Origin: AC-37 sp034663685
GTDB lineage: Bacteria > Actinomycetota > Thermoleophilia > Solirubrobacterales > Thermoleophilaceae
Length of the DNA: 25,394 bases
Reading direction: 5' to 3'
Assembly (NCBI GenBank): GCA_034663685.1
Contig: JAXDJC010000169.1
Coordinates: 1-25,394, forward strand
Positions 1 through 6,819 of this stretch are shown here, piece after piece. The position numbers and the translations under genes were made by a program. The notes beneath the pieces are model-generated. The model searched no databases. It worked only from the letters and a program-made list of their open reading frames with translations, and had not been told where the DNA came from. Positions within the stretch are counted from its first letter, which is position 1. Each line of letters begins with the position of its first letter.

Positions 1-177
1 GAACGACGCCATCTGGATGAAGTCGAGCGGATCGTCCTTCGAGCGGATGAACGCCCACGAGCTGGCGCCGTAGTCGAGGGCGGCCCGGGCGGCGGGCGTC
101 CAGGCGTCCTCGAACTTGTCCCCGCGGAACGGGTTGGCGTGCCAGAGGATGAAGATCATCGTCTCCTCGGACTTCAT
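1..177 (-). CDS. small protein of unknown function, cut off by the window edge
   Basis: The first 59 residues are visible, starting MKSEETMIFILWHANP; the C-terminus lies outside the window. The ATG shares its A with the TGA of the crotonyl-CoA reductase gene upstream (TGATG junction), so the two are very probably cotranscribed and translationally coupled. The visible part has a beta-strand-like start (MIFILWHA) followed by a helix rich in Ala and Glu, which would suit a small ferredoxin-like alpha/beta barrel, but I do not recognise the family. Its role can only be guessed from linkage to acyl-CoA metabolism. Confidence 0.7.
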   Translation of the reverse strand, partial: MKSEETMIFILWHANPFRGDKFEDAWTPAARAALDYGASSWAFIRSKDDPLDFIQMASF

Positions 178-1427
178 CAGGCACCGACCTCCGCGTAGAT
201 CGCGCCCGGTCCCTCGGCGGTCTTGCCCAGGCCCGTCTCCTCGGCTCCGACCAGGATCGCGATCTTGCCGAGGTGCTTGTTCTCCTTCATGATCTGGTGC
301 GCCTCGGCCACGCCGTCGAAGCCCATCGTTCGCCAGAGCACCGGCCGGATCGCGGCCGACTCGATCAGCTCGTTGGCCTTGGTGCACTCGTACGCGTTGG
401 CGAAGTGCGACCCGATGATCTCCTTCTGGCGCATCCAGAGGTAGCGCACGTCGAAGTCGAGGTTGAACCCCGTCGTGCCGGCGCAGATCACGACCTTGCC
501 GAACGGCTTGACCACGAACACCGAGGTGGGGAAGGTGGCCTGGCCGACGTGCTCGAACACGATGTCGGGCGAGCCGCCGAGGATCTCCTTGACCGCCTTG
601 CCGAACGCGCGGGACTCCTTGAAGCGCGCCTTCTCCTCGTCGGGCGACTCGCCACCCCTGCGCATCATCCCGGCGTGGTCGCCCCGGTCGATCCAGCCCG
701 TGATGCCGAGCTGCTCGAGCAGCGCGCCCTTCTCCGCCGAGGACACCACGCCGCAGGAGAGCGCGCCCGCCATCGCGCAGAGCTGCGTTGCGAACACGCC
801 GAGGCCGCCGGCGGCGCCCCAGATCAGCACGCGGTCCCCCGCCTGGATGTTGCAGCGGGTGATCAGCATCCGGTACGCGGTGAAGTAGGTCAGCCCGTAG
901 GAGGCGGCCTCCTCCCAGGTCAGGTTCTGCGGCTTGCGGATGAGCTGCTGGGCCTGGACCTTGGTGAACTGCGCGAACGAGCCCCAGGAGGTCTCGTAGC
1001 CCCAGATCTTCTGACTCGGCGCGGCGAGCGGGTCGAGGCCGTGCACCTCCGGGTCCTCGTAGGAGGCCTGGTTGCAATGGATGATGACCTCGTCGCCGGG
1101 CTGCCAGCGCGTGACGCCGGGGCCCGTCTTCCACACGATGCCAGAGGCGTCGGAGCCGCCGATGTGGTGGTCCTCGTCCGGGTGGGAGCGGAACACGGAG
1201 ACGGGCTTGCCCATGGCGGCCCAGACGTTGTTGTAGTTCACGCCGGCGGCCATCACGCGCACCACCACCTCGAGCGCGCCGGGCTCCGGCACCTCGATCT
1301 CCTCGAGCTGGAACGCGTCGGTCGGCTCGCCCTCGCGCTCTTTTCGGATGACCCAGGCCGCCATCGTCTTGGGCAGCGTGCCGGGCTCGGCGTCGACGTC
1401 GGTCACGTTCTTCAGGTCAACGGCCAT
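177..1427 (-). CDS. ccr: crotonyl-CoA carboxylase/reductase-like enzyme
   Basis: 416-residue zinc-free MDR-superfamily reductase. Family members reduce crotonyl-CoA with NADPH, usually with CO2 fixation to ethylmalonyl-CoA, feeding the ethylmalonyl-CoA pathway or polyketide extender supply. Visible family motifs: NYNNVW (residues 64-69), GGSDASGIVWK (90-100), the PSQKIWGYET...GSFAQF block (137-154), the nucleotide-binding WGAAGGLG loop (203-210) and GSHFAN near residue 340. The NYNN Asn, the GYE Glu and the GSH His look like the CO2-pocket residues known from carboxylating members, which supports a true carboxylase, but I have not aligned them. Length is slightly under the usual 430-450. The ATG has GGAGG 13 bases upstream, a rather long spacing. 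A TACCAT hexamer at 1469-1474 (minus) is a possible -10. It is followed by a coupled small gene. Confidence 0.88.
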   Translation of the reverse strand: MAVDLKNVTDVDAEPGTLPKTMAAWVIRKEREGEPTDAFQLEEIEVPEPGALEVVVRVMAAGVNYNNVWAAMGKPVSVFRSHPDEDHHIGGSDASGIVWKTGPGVTRWQPGDEVIIHCNQASYEDPEVHGLDPLAAPSQKIWGYETSWGSFAQFTKVQAQQLIRKPQNLTWEEAASYGLTYFTAYRMLITRCNIQAGDRVLIWGAAGGLGVFATQLCAMAGALSCGVVSSAEKGALLEQLGITGWIDRGDHAGMMRRGGESPDEEKARFKESRAFGKAVKEILGGSPDIVFEHVGQATFPTSVFVVKPFGKVVICAGTTGFNLDFDVRYLWMRQKEIIGSHFANAYECTKANELIESAAIRPVLWRTMGFDGVAEAHQIMKENKHLGKIAILVGAEETGLGKTAEGPGAIYAEVGA

Positions 1428-1493
1428 GCTGTGGATCGAACCTCCGGGGGTCGCTTGGGAGCCGGAGGATGGTACCGGGAGTGGGGCGGGCGG

Positions 1494-3077
1494 CTACCCC
1501 GCCGCGACCGGCTCCGCGGCCTCGGGCGTGCGCGCCGGGTCCGCCTTGCGGAGCGCCGACTTGCGCTCCACGAGCACGAGCGCGATCACCGACCCGCAGG
1601 CCGCGACCGCGGCTGAGAGCGTGAGCGCGCCGCCGAGGGCGTGCACGAAGGCCGCCTTCATCCCCTCGCCGAGGCGGGCGGCGGCCGCGGGATCGAGCTG
1701 GTGTGCGATCTGCTGGACGCGGCCCGACCCGAGGTTCTGCACGAGCTCGTGGTCCATCGAGCGGGGGAGGCCCGCGGCGTGCGCCGCGGAGACCACGCGG
1801 TCGTGGGCAAGGCTCTGGAAGAGCGCTCCGATCGCCGCCACGCCGAAGGTGCCGCCCACCATGCGGAACATCGACAGGATCCCTGAGGCCGCGCCGGCCT
1901 TGTCGGGGCTGACCGAGTTCATCGCGGCCGTGGACATCGGCGACATGGTGAGCCCCATGCCGAGGCCCATCAGCGAGAACGCGGGGAGGAGGTCGGAGTA
2001 GGTGGTGTCGACGGTCACCCGCGACTGCATGTAGAGCGCCCCGGCCGCGCACGCGAGGCCGATCGACATCAGCGGGCGCGGGCCGATGCGATCCGCCAGC
2101 CGGCCGGCGATCGGCGCGACGAAGATGATGACCACGGTGCTGGGGAGGAAGCGGATGCCGGCCTCGAGCGGGCTGTACTGGAGGATGTTCTGCATGTACA
2201 GCGCCATGAAGAAGAACATGGCGAGCATCGCGAAGGAGACGATGAAAGCGACGGCGTTGGCGCCCAGGAACGAACGCGACCGGAAGTACTCGAACTCCAC
2301 CATCGGGCGCTTGCCGTGGAGCTCGACCAGCACGAACGCGACGAGCGCGACGGCCGCGAGCACGAACAGGGCGACGATCTCGAACGAGCCCCAGCCCCAC
2401 TGGTTGCCCTCCACGAGCGCGAGCACGAGCGCGGTCAGGCCGGTCGAGATCGTGGCGATGCCCGCGTAGTCGACGGTGCGGGCCACGGTGCGGTCGTACG
2501 ACTCGCGCGCGGCGAACAGCGTGACGGCCACCGCGCCGGCGGCCACGGGGAGGTTGAGGAAGAAGATCGCGCGCCAGGAGACGTGCTCGGCCAGCGCGCC
2601 GCCCACCACCGGGCCGAGCGCGAGGGCGAGGGCCGAGACGCCCGCCCAGGTGCCGATCGCGCGGCCGCGCTCCGCGGGCGGGAACGTGTTGGAGATGATC
2701 GAGAGGGTGCCGGGCATCATGAACGCGGCGCCGATGCCCTGGACGGCGCGGCCGGCCACGAGCGAGCTCTGCGTGGGCGCGAAGCCGATCGCGGCGCTCG
2801 AGAGCGCGAACACCACGACGCCGAACAGGAACATGCGCCGGCGGCCGTAGATGTCGCCGAGCCGGCCGCCGGTGACGAGGAGGACGGCGAAGGTGAGCGT
2901 GTAGGCGTTGACCGTCCACTCGAGGGCCGAGAGCGACGCCCCGAGGTCCTTCTGGATCGAAGGCAGCGCCACGTTCACGACGGTGTTGTCGAGCATGATC
3001 ATGAACAGCGCGAAGCACATGGCCGCGAGCGTCCACCACTTGCGGTTGTCCTCGTTGAGTCGCAGCCGGTCGGGCAT
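1494..3077 (-). CDS. MFS drug/proton antiporter, DHA2 (14-helix) family
   Basis: 527-residue inner-membrane exporter of the EmrB/QacA type, expected to expel hydrophobic drugs or metabolites by proton antiport. Visible features: helix 1 with the DHA motif LDNTVVNVALP (residues 29-39), motif A GGRLGDIYGRRRMF (70-83), about 14 hydrophobic segments, and a short polar C-terminus. The start ATG overlaps the stop of the MarR gene upstream (TGATG), so the pump and regulator form a coupled two-gene operon, the classic layout of a MarR-controlled efflux pump. The substrate cannot be told from sequence. Confidence 0.93.
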   Translation of the reverse strand: MPDRLRLNEDNRKWWTLAAMCFALFMIMLDNTVVNVALPSIQKDLGASLSALEWTVNAYTLTFAVLLVTGGRLGDIYGRRRMFLFGVVVFALSSAAIGFAPTQSSLVAGRAVQGIGAAFMMPGTLSIISNTFPPAERGRAIGTWAGVSALALALGPVVGGALAEHVSWRAIFFLNLPVAAGAVAVTLFAARESYDRTVARTVDYAGIATISTGLTALVLALVEGNQWGWGSFEIVALFVLAAVALVAFVLVELHGKRPMVEFEYFRSRSFLGANAVAFIVSFAMLAMFFFMALYMQNILQYSPLEAGIRFLPSTVVIIFVAPIAGRLADRIGPRPLMSIGLACAAGALYMQSRVTVDTTYSDLLPAFSLMGLGMGLTMSPMSTAAMNSVSPDKAGAASGILSMFRMVGGTFGVAAIGALFQSLAHDRVVSAAHAAGLPRSMDHELVQNLGSGRVQQIAHQLDPAAAARLGEGMKAAFVHALGGALTLSAAVAACGSVIALVLVERKSALRKADPARTPEAAEPVAAG

Positions 3078-3577
3078 CAGCGGGCCTTCCTCGTCGGGGT
3101 GCGCATGGCCGCGACGTCGTCGCGGGCCACGATCGGCGCCAGCGCCGCGGCGAGCCGCTCGCGCTCGGTGGGGTCCAGGGTCTCGGCGAATTCGGCGAAG
3201 CCCGCCACGCGCAGCTCCATCAGTCGCTCCATCAGGTCGAGGGCCTCGCCGGTTGCGGCCACCTGCTTGAAGCGGCGGTCCTCGGCATCCTCGGCGCGCG
3301 TCACGTAGCCACGCTTCACCAGCCCCTCCACCGCGCGGCTCACTGTGGGAAGGGAGAGCTGGAGGCGCTCGCCCAGCTCGCCGAGGGTGGCTCGCTCGAT
3401 ATCGCGTGCGAGCAGCGAGAGCACGCGCACCTGGGTGAACGAGAGGCCGAGCTCGCCGACGGTCTCGAAGAAGTCCCCGCCGTGGTGGCGGATCACGTAC
3501 TTGAAGAGGGCGTTCATGTCGGCGGCGAGGGCGGTGGGCCTGGCGCTCGGCGCACCGCTCGTGGTCGTTGCTTGCAT
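3077..3577 (-). CDS. MarR-family transcriptional regulator
   Basis: 166-residue winged-helix regulator. The recognition-helix region SLPTVSRAVEGLVKRGYV and the wing TRAEDAEDRRFKQVAAT are typical of MarR proteins. An in-frame ATG at 3637 would add 20 residues (MIELTLAERPN...), but the ATG at 3577 is preferred. MarR proteins normally begin close to the first helix, and an AATACT -10-like hexamer lies exactly 7 bases before 3577, which fits a leaderless mRNA. An inverted-repeat operator candidate overlaps this start. It is expected to repress itself and the overlapping MFS exporter until a ligand binds. Confidence 0.92.
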   Translation of the reverse strand: MQATTTSGAPSARPTALAADMNALFKYVIRHHGGDFFETVGELGLSFTQVRVLSLLARDIERATLGELGERLQLSLPTVSRAVEGLVKRGYVTRAEDAEDRRFKQVAATGEALDLMERLMELRVAGFAEFAETLDPTERERLAAALAPIVARDDVAAMRTPTRKAR

Positions 3578-3594
3578 AGGCGCAAGTATTGCAA
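3571..3594. promoter_or_regulatory. probable MarR operator (inverted repeat) over the marR start
   Basis: CTTGC (3571-3575) and GCAAG (3582-3586) form a perfect 5-bp inverted repeat with a 6-bp spacer. A further TTGCAA palindrome follows at 3589-3594. The TTGC/GCAA half-sites cover the start codon and the putative -10 of the MarR gene, which suits steric autorepression. Binding itself is inferred. Confidence 0.5.
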
Positions 3595-3672
3595 AGGCGT
3601 TGGCGTTTGGCCGCTCAGCCAGTGTGAGTTCGATCACTCCGTCCGAGACGCCGCTTACCGTGATTCGCTGCG

Positions 3673-5052
3673 ATGGAAGCCGCTACACCACTGAGAGCAG
3701 CAAGCGTCCGAACGGTCGGCGACCGGCTGGTCGTCGACGGCCTGATCGTGCAGGACGAGTGCGCCGTGCGCCTCGTCCACGAGCGCGAGGAGGCGGGGGA
3801 GGACGCCGCCAAGGCGGTCGTCGACGCGATCGAGATCGGCGCGCGGGTGCTCGATCGCGAGCAGGCCGGCGCCAACGCCGACTTCGTGCGCAGCGAGTTC
3901 GACAAGGTCTCCCGCGAGGTCGAGGCCGCGTTCACAGAGCGCGCGCGCGAGGCGGGCGAGCAGCTCGAGAAGCAGATGGACAAGGTCTTCGGCCCCGAGA
4001 GCGGCCACCTGACCAAGGCGCTCGAGAAGCACTTCTCCGACGAGAGCTCGGGCGCCGTGCAGAACCGCGTCAAGGACGTGATCACGGAGGTGATGACGCG
4101 CTCGCGCGAGGACCTGCTGCGGCAGTTCTCCTCAGCCGACGGGCAGAACCCGCTGGCGGACTTCAAGGCCGGCACGCTGCGTGCGCTTGGCGAGGCCGGC
4201 GAGCGCCAGGACAAGAACCTGACCGCGCTCACCGAGCAGCTCAGCGCGCTCAAGGTCGAGCTCCAGGCGCTGCGCGACGAGAAGCAGAAGCTCGAGGAGG
4301 TCGACGCCGAGCGCGAGCGCGGCACGGCCAAGGGGCGCGTGTTCGAGGAGGCCGTGGCGGAGGCGCTCGAGGCGATCGCCGCCGCGCAGGGCGACGACTG
4401 CGACGCCGTCGGCGACCTCACCGGGGCCACCGGCAAGACCGGCGACGTGATCGTGCACCTCGACGCGTGCCGCGGGCCTGCGCGCGGGCGGATCGTGTTC
4501 GAGGCGAAGAACCGCCGGCCGTCCAAGCCGGACGCGATGCGCGAGCTCGACCGCGCGCTCGAGGAGCGCGACGCCGACTTCGCGGTGATGGTCTTCTCGA
4601 GCGAGGAGAAGCTGCCGGCCAAGACGCGCGCGCTGCGCGAGTACAACGGGGACAAGCTGCTCGTCGCGTGGGACCCGGACGAGGACACGCCGCTGGCGCT
4701 CGAGATCGCATACTCGCTCGCACGCGCCCGCGTGCTGATGACCCGCGCGGACGAGGGCGAGGTCGACTCAGCCGCGATCCGCGACGCCGCCGATCGCGCG
4801 CTCGCCGTCATGGAGGGCACGAAGGCGATCAAGTCGGAGCTCACCGGGGCGACCAACCGGATCGGCAAGGCGAGCACGCTGATCGAGACGATGGAGAGCA
4901 CCGTGCGCCAGCAGCTGCGTGAGATCGACGCGCTGGCGGCCGCGGGGGCCGCGCGCGAGGGCGAGCCTCCGGGCGCGGAGGCTTCAGCGCCCGCAGCCGC
5001 TGCGGAGGGCGACGCCGTCTACGTCGATCCCGCCCAGACCAGCCTGGTCTAG
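3673..5052 (+). CDS. coiled-coil protein with PD-(D/E)XK-like nuclease core
   Basis: 459 residues, no signal peptide or membrane segment. Residues 1-60 are a small globular head. Residues 60-215 are long charged helices, probably coiled coil. Next come GRVFEEAV (221-228), GDVIVHLD (257-264) and FEAKNRR (276-282), giving an E...D258...E277-x-K279 pattern like the PD-(D/E)XK fold, as in DUF2130/RmuC-type proteins. A beta strand VMVFSS (306-310) and a second helical region (340-420) follow; the tail is Ala/Pro-rich and disordered. I infer a DNA-binding or DNA-cutting protein tied to a rod-like dimer, perhaps in repair or defence; activity is unproven. It stands alone, divergent from marR and convergent with the lipoprotein gene. 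The ATG has no clear Shine-Dalgarno; TACCGT 12 bases upstream may be a -10. Confidence 0.8.
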   Translation: MEAATPLRAASVRTVGDRLVVDGLIVQDECAVRLVHEREEAGEDAAKAVVDAIEIGARVLDREQAGANADFVRSEFDKVSREVEAAFTERAREAGEQLEKQMDKVFGPESGHLTKALEKHFSDESSGAVQNRVKDVITEVMTRSREDLLRQFSSADGQNPLADFKAGTLRALGEAGERQDKNLTALTEQLSALKVELQALRDEKQKLEEVDAERERGTAKGRVFEEAVAEALEAIAAAQGDDCDAVGDLTGATGKTGDVIVHLDACRGPARGRIVFEAKNRRPSKPDAMRELDRALEERDADFAVMVFSSEEKLPAKTRALREYNGDKLLVAWDPDEDTPLALEIAYSLARARVLMTRADEGEVDSAAIRDAADRALAVMEGTKAIKSELTGATNRIGKASTLIETMESTVRQQLREIDALAAAGAAREGEPPGAEASAPAAAAEGDAVYVDPAQTSLV

Positions 5053-5095
5053 GCGCGGCACCGACCCGCGGCCCGGCACCGGCGCACGGCGCGCG

Positions 5096-5530
5096 CTACG
5101 GCAGCAGTACGTCGCCCGACGAGGACGGGCGCGGGGGGCCGACGTTCAGCTTGGCCGGCTGGATCGGCTTGTCGGTCGCGCGGTCGGAGCCCGCCCGGAT
5201 CTCGTACGAGCCCTGGTCCAGGTTGTGCTGGATCCGGCCCGTGTCGAGCGGGTTGATCGGGCCGACCTCCTCGGTGCCGCTGGGGCCGTCGAGCGTGACC
5301 GTGTGCGCCTGCTGCGTCTGGTTGGAGACGATCAGGATGATCGGCCCTGCGCCGATCGTGCGGGGCTCGACCGAGACACCGCGGTCGGTGATCACTCCGC
5401 TCAGCTGAACGGTGGCCGGCGGGCGCGGCTTGTTCTTGAAGTCCTTGCCGCCGCCACAGCCCGCGAGAACGAGCACGCCGATCACCCCCGCGAGGAGCGC
5501 CGCGGTACGGGTCCTTCCGACTCTGGTCAT
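5096..5530 (-). CDS. predicted lipoprotein with cupredoxin-like beta-sandwich
   Basis: 144 residues from the chosen ATG. The N-terminus TRVGRTRTAALL plus the hydrophobic run GVIGVLVLAGC is a lipoprotein signal, with the lipidated Cys at residue 25. The mature part is beta-rich (GPIILIVSNQTQQAHTVTL, then GSYEIRAG), like the small cupredoxin-like domains common in actinobacteria. The Cys/Met copper ligands of a real cupredoxin are not visible, so metal binding is not claimed. Two ATGs lie upstream in frame (5539, 5566). The one at 5530 is chosen because AAGGGGG sits 9 bases before it and the signal peptide then has normal length. It follows the acyltransferase gene by 23 bases on the same strand. 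Confidence 0.8.
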   Translation of the reverse strand: MTRVGRTRTAALLAGVIGVLVLAGCGGGKDFKNKPRPPATVQLSGVITDRGVSVEPRTIGAGPIILIVSNQTQQAHTVTLDGPSGTEEVGPINPLDTGRIQHNLDQGSYEIRAGSDRATDKPIQPAKLNVGPPRPSSSGDVLLP

Positions 5531-5553
5531 CCCCCACATCCCCCTTGCGAACC

Positions 5554-6525
5554 CTATCCGAACCACACGGACGTACGCGCGGAGATCAGGTCATCGACCT
5601 CGCGCTGGATCCGCTCGCGTATTCCCTCGGCGAGCGACTGGACCAACTCGATGTCGTCCGCGTCCTCGGGCCCGTAGCCGTCGAAGTGCACGGGCTCGAG
5701 GTAGCGGATCTTGAACTTGGCGGGCATGTAGAAGAGTCCTGCGGCCAGCCCCAGGTGGGGGAACGCGTGGTTGACGGGGAAGTAGATCAGGCCGGTCAGT
5801 CGTTGCAGCGCCGGCACGTGAGCGAATATCGGCATCGCCTCCTCCGCCCCGATAACTGCAACCGGCACAACCGGGACGCCGGCGCGCAGCGCGGTCTTCA
5901 CGAACCCGCCGCGGCCGAAGCGCCGCAGGCGGTAGCGCTGCCAGTAGAGCTTGCGCGTTCCCTTCTGGCCCTCGGGGAACACGAGCACGAGCCGGCCCTC
6001 GTCGCGCAGCAGCCGCTGCGCGTTGGCGGGGTGGGCCGAGACCATCCCGATCTTGTTGGCCAGCATGCCCACGCCCGGGTAGCCCTTGAACCAGTTCTCA
6101 CCGAGCATGTAGAGCGGCCGCGGCGAGGGGTGCTCGTTGCGGATCGACTGCATGATCATCGGCGCATCCGGCGGCAGCGCGCCGGAGTGGTTCGACACGA
6201 GCAGCGCACCGCCCTCGGAGGGCACGTTGTCGAGCCCCTCCTGCTCGACGCGGAACCAGTAGCGGTAGTAGAAGTTGAGCAGCGGCTCGATCAGCGAGAA
6301 GACGCGCTCGGAGCGGCCCCAGTCGTCCAGCTCGCGGCCGGGCTCGGCGAGCGGTATCAGCTCGCGGAGCAGGCGCGGGTCCGCCTCGGCCTCGTCGCGC
6401 GGCACGGCGGCCGGGATGTGGAGGGGATCGTCGCGCGCGTCGAAGGCGACCGTGGCCGACCGCGGCTCCTCGGCCCCGGCTCCGGTGTCCAGCGGTCCGC
6501 CGAGTAGCGGGCTGTCCGAGCTCAG
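5554..6525 (-). CDS. PlsC-type lysophospholipid/glycerol-phosphate acyltransferase
   Basis: Membrane-associated acyltransferase that should transfer acyl groups to a (lyso)phospholipid or related lipid. Motifs: VSNHSGALPPD, the catalytic His-Asp pair in an HX6D rather than HX4D spacing, as in the NHSG-type actinobacterial subfamily; FPEGQKGTRK (substrate phosphate binding); and VPVVPVAVIGAEEA. The start is uncertain. No ATG occurs in frame before the catalytic motif except at 6657, deep inside the upstream small gene. The drawn start is the CTG at 6525, overlapping the TGA of the small gene (CTGA), giving 323 residues. A GTG at 6588 with AGAGGA 6 bases upstream is the main alternative, giving 344 residues. 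The added residues look like antisense-frame shadow of the small gene. Confidence 0.85.
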   Translation of the reverse strand: MSSDSPLLGGPLDTGAGAEEPRSATVAFDARDDPLHIPAAVPRDEAEADPRLLRELIPLAEPGRELDDWGRSERVFSLIEPLLNFYYRYWFRVEQEGLDNVPSEGGALLVSNHSGALPPDAPMIMQSIRNEHPSPRPLYMLGENWFKGYPGVGMLANKIGMVSAHPANAQRLLRDEGRLVLVFPEGQKGTRKLYWQRYRLRRFGRGGFVKTALRAGVPVVPVAVIGAEEAMPIFAHVPALQRLTGLIYFPVNHAFPHLGLAAGLFYMPAKFKIRYLEPVHFDGYGPEDADDIELVQSLAEGIRERIQREVDDLISARTSVWFG

Positions 6526-6725
6526 GCGCCCGCGACGAGCTGACGCTCGTCCTCGAGTTCCCTGAGTTTCCTCTGCAAGCGGTCCCACGACTGATCCTCT
6601 GTCTCCTCGTAGTCCCGGCCCTCGAGCCCGCGAACGCTGTCGCTGTACGTCTCCCACGCCTGACGCTCACGTGCGTCGATCTCGGCGAGCCTCCGTGCCC
6701 TCTGATCCGCGATGTAGGTCGTCAT
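6522..6725 (-). CDS. small charged helical protein, unknown function
   Basis: 67 residues (MTTYIADQRARRLAEIDARE...), almost entirely Glu/Arg/Asp/Gln-rich and predicted helical, probably a short coiled coil. There is no signal or membrane segment. GGGGA lies shortly before the ATG. A TACCAT hexamer at 6765-6770 (minus) may be its -10. It ends overlapping the acyltransferase start, so it is probably the first gene of that operon. I do not recognise the family. Confidence 0.6.
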   Translation of the reverse strand: MTTYIADQRARRLAEIDARERQAWETYSDSVRGLEGRDYEETEDQSWDRLQRKLRELEDERQLVAGA

Positions 6726-6819
6726 GCGCAGTCCCCGCGTCTCGTGCGATCGGCGAGTTGAGGCATGGTACCCCGGAACGCGGCGGCCGTACCCAAGCTG
6801 GGCGTGGCGGCACTACCCC

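Noticed and set aside
1428..1500. tRNA-like segment (GGTTCGATCC on the minus strand before ccr)
   Set aside because: It resembles a T-arm, but no matching acceptor stem, D-arm or anticodon arm can be built upstream; it is simply the ccr leader.
5096..5530. copper-binding cupredoxin
   Set aside because: A single His in the likely position is present, but the Cys and Met ligands are missing from the mature domain, so only the fold is suggested.
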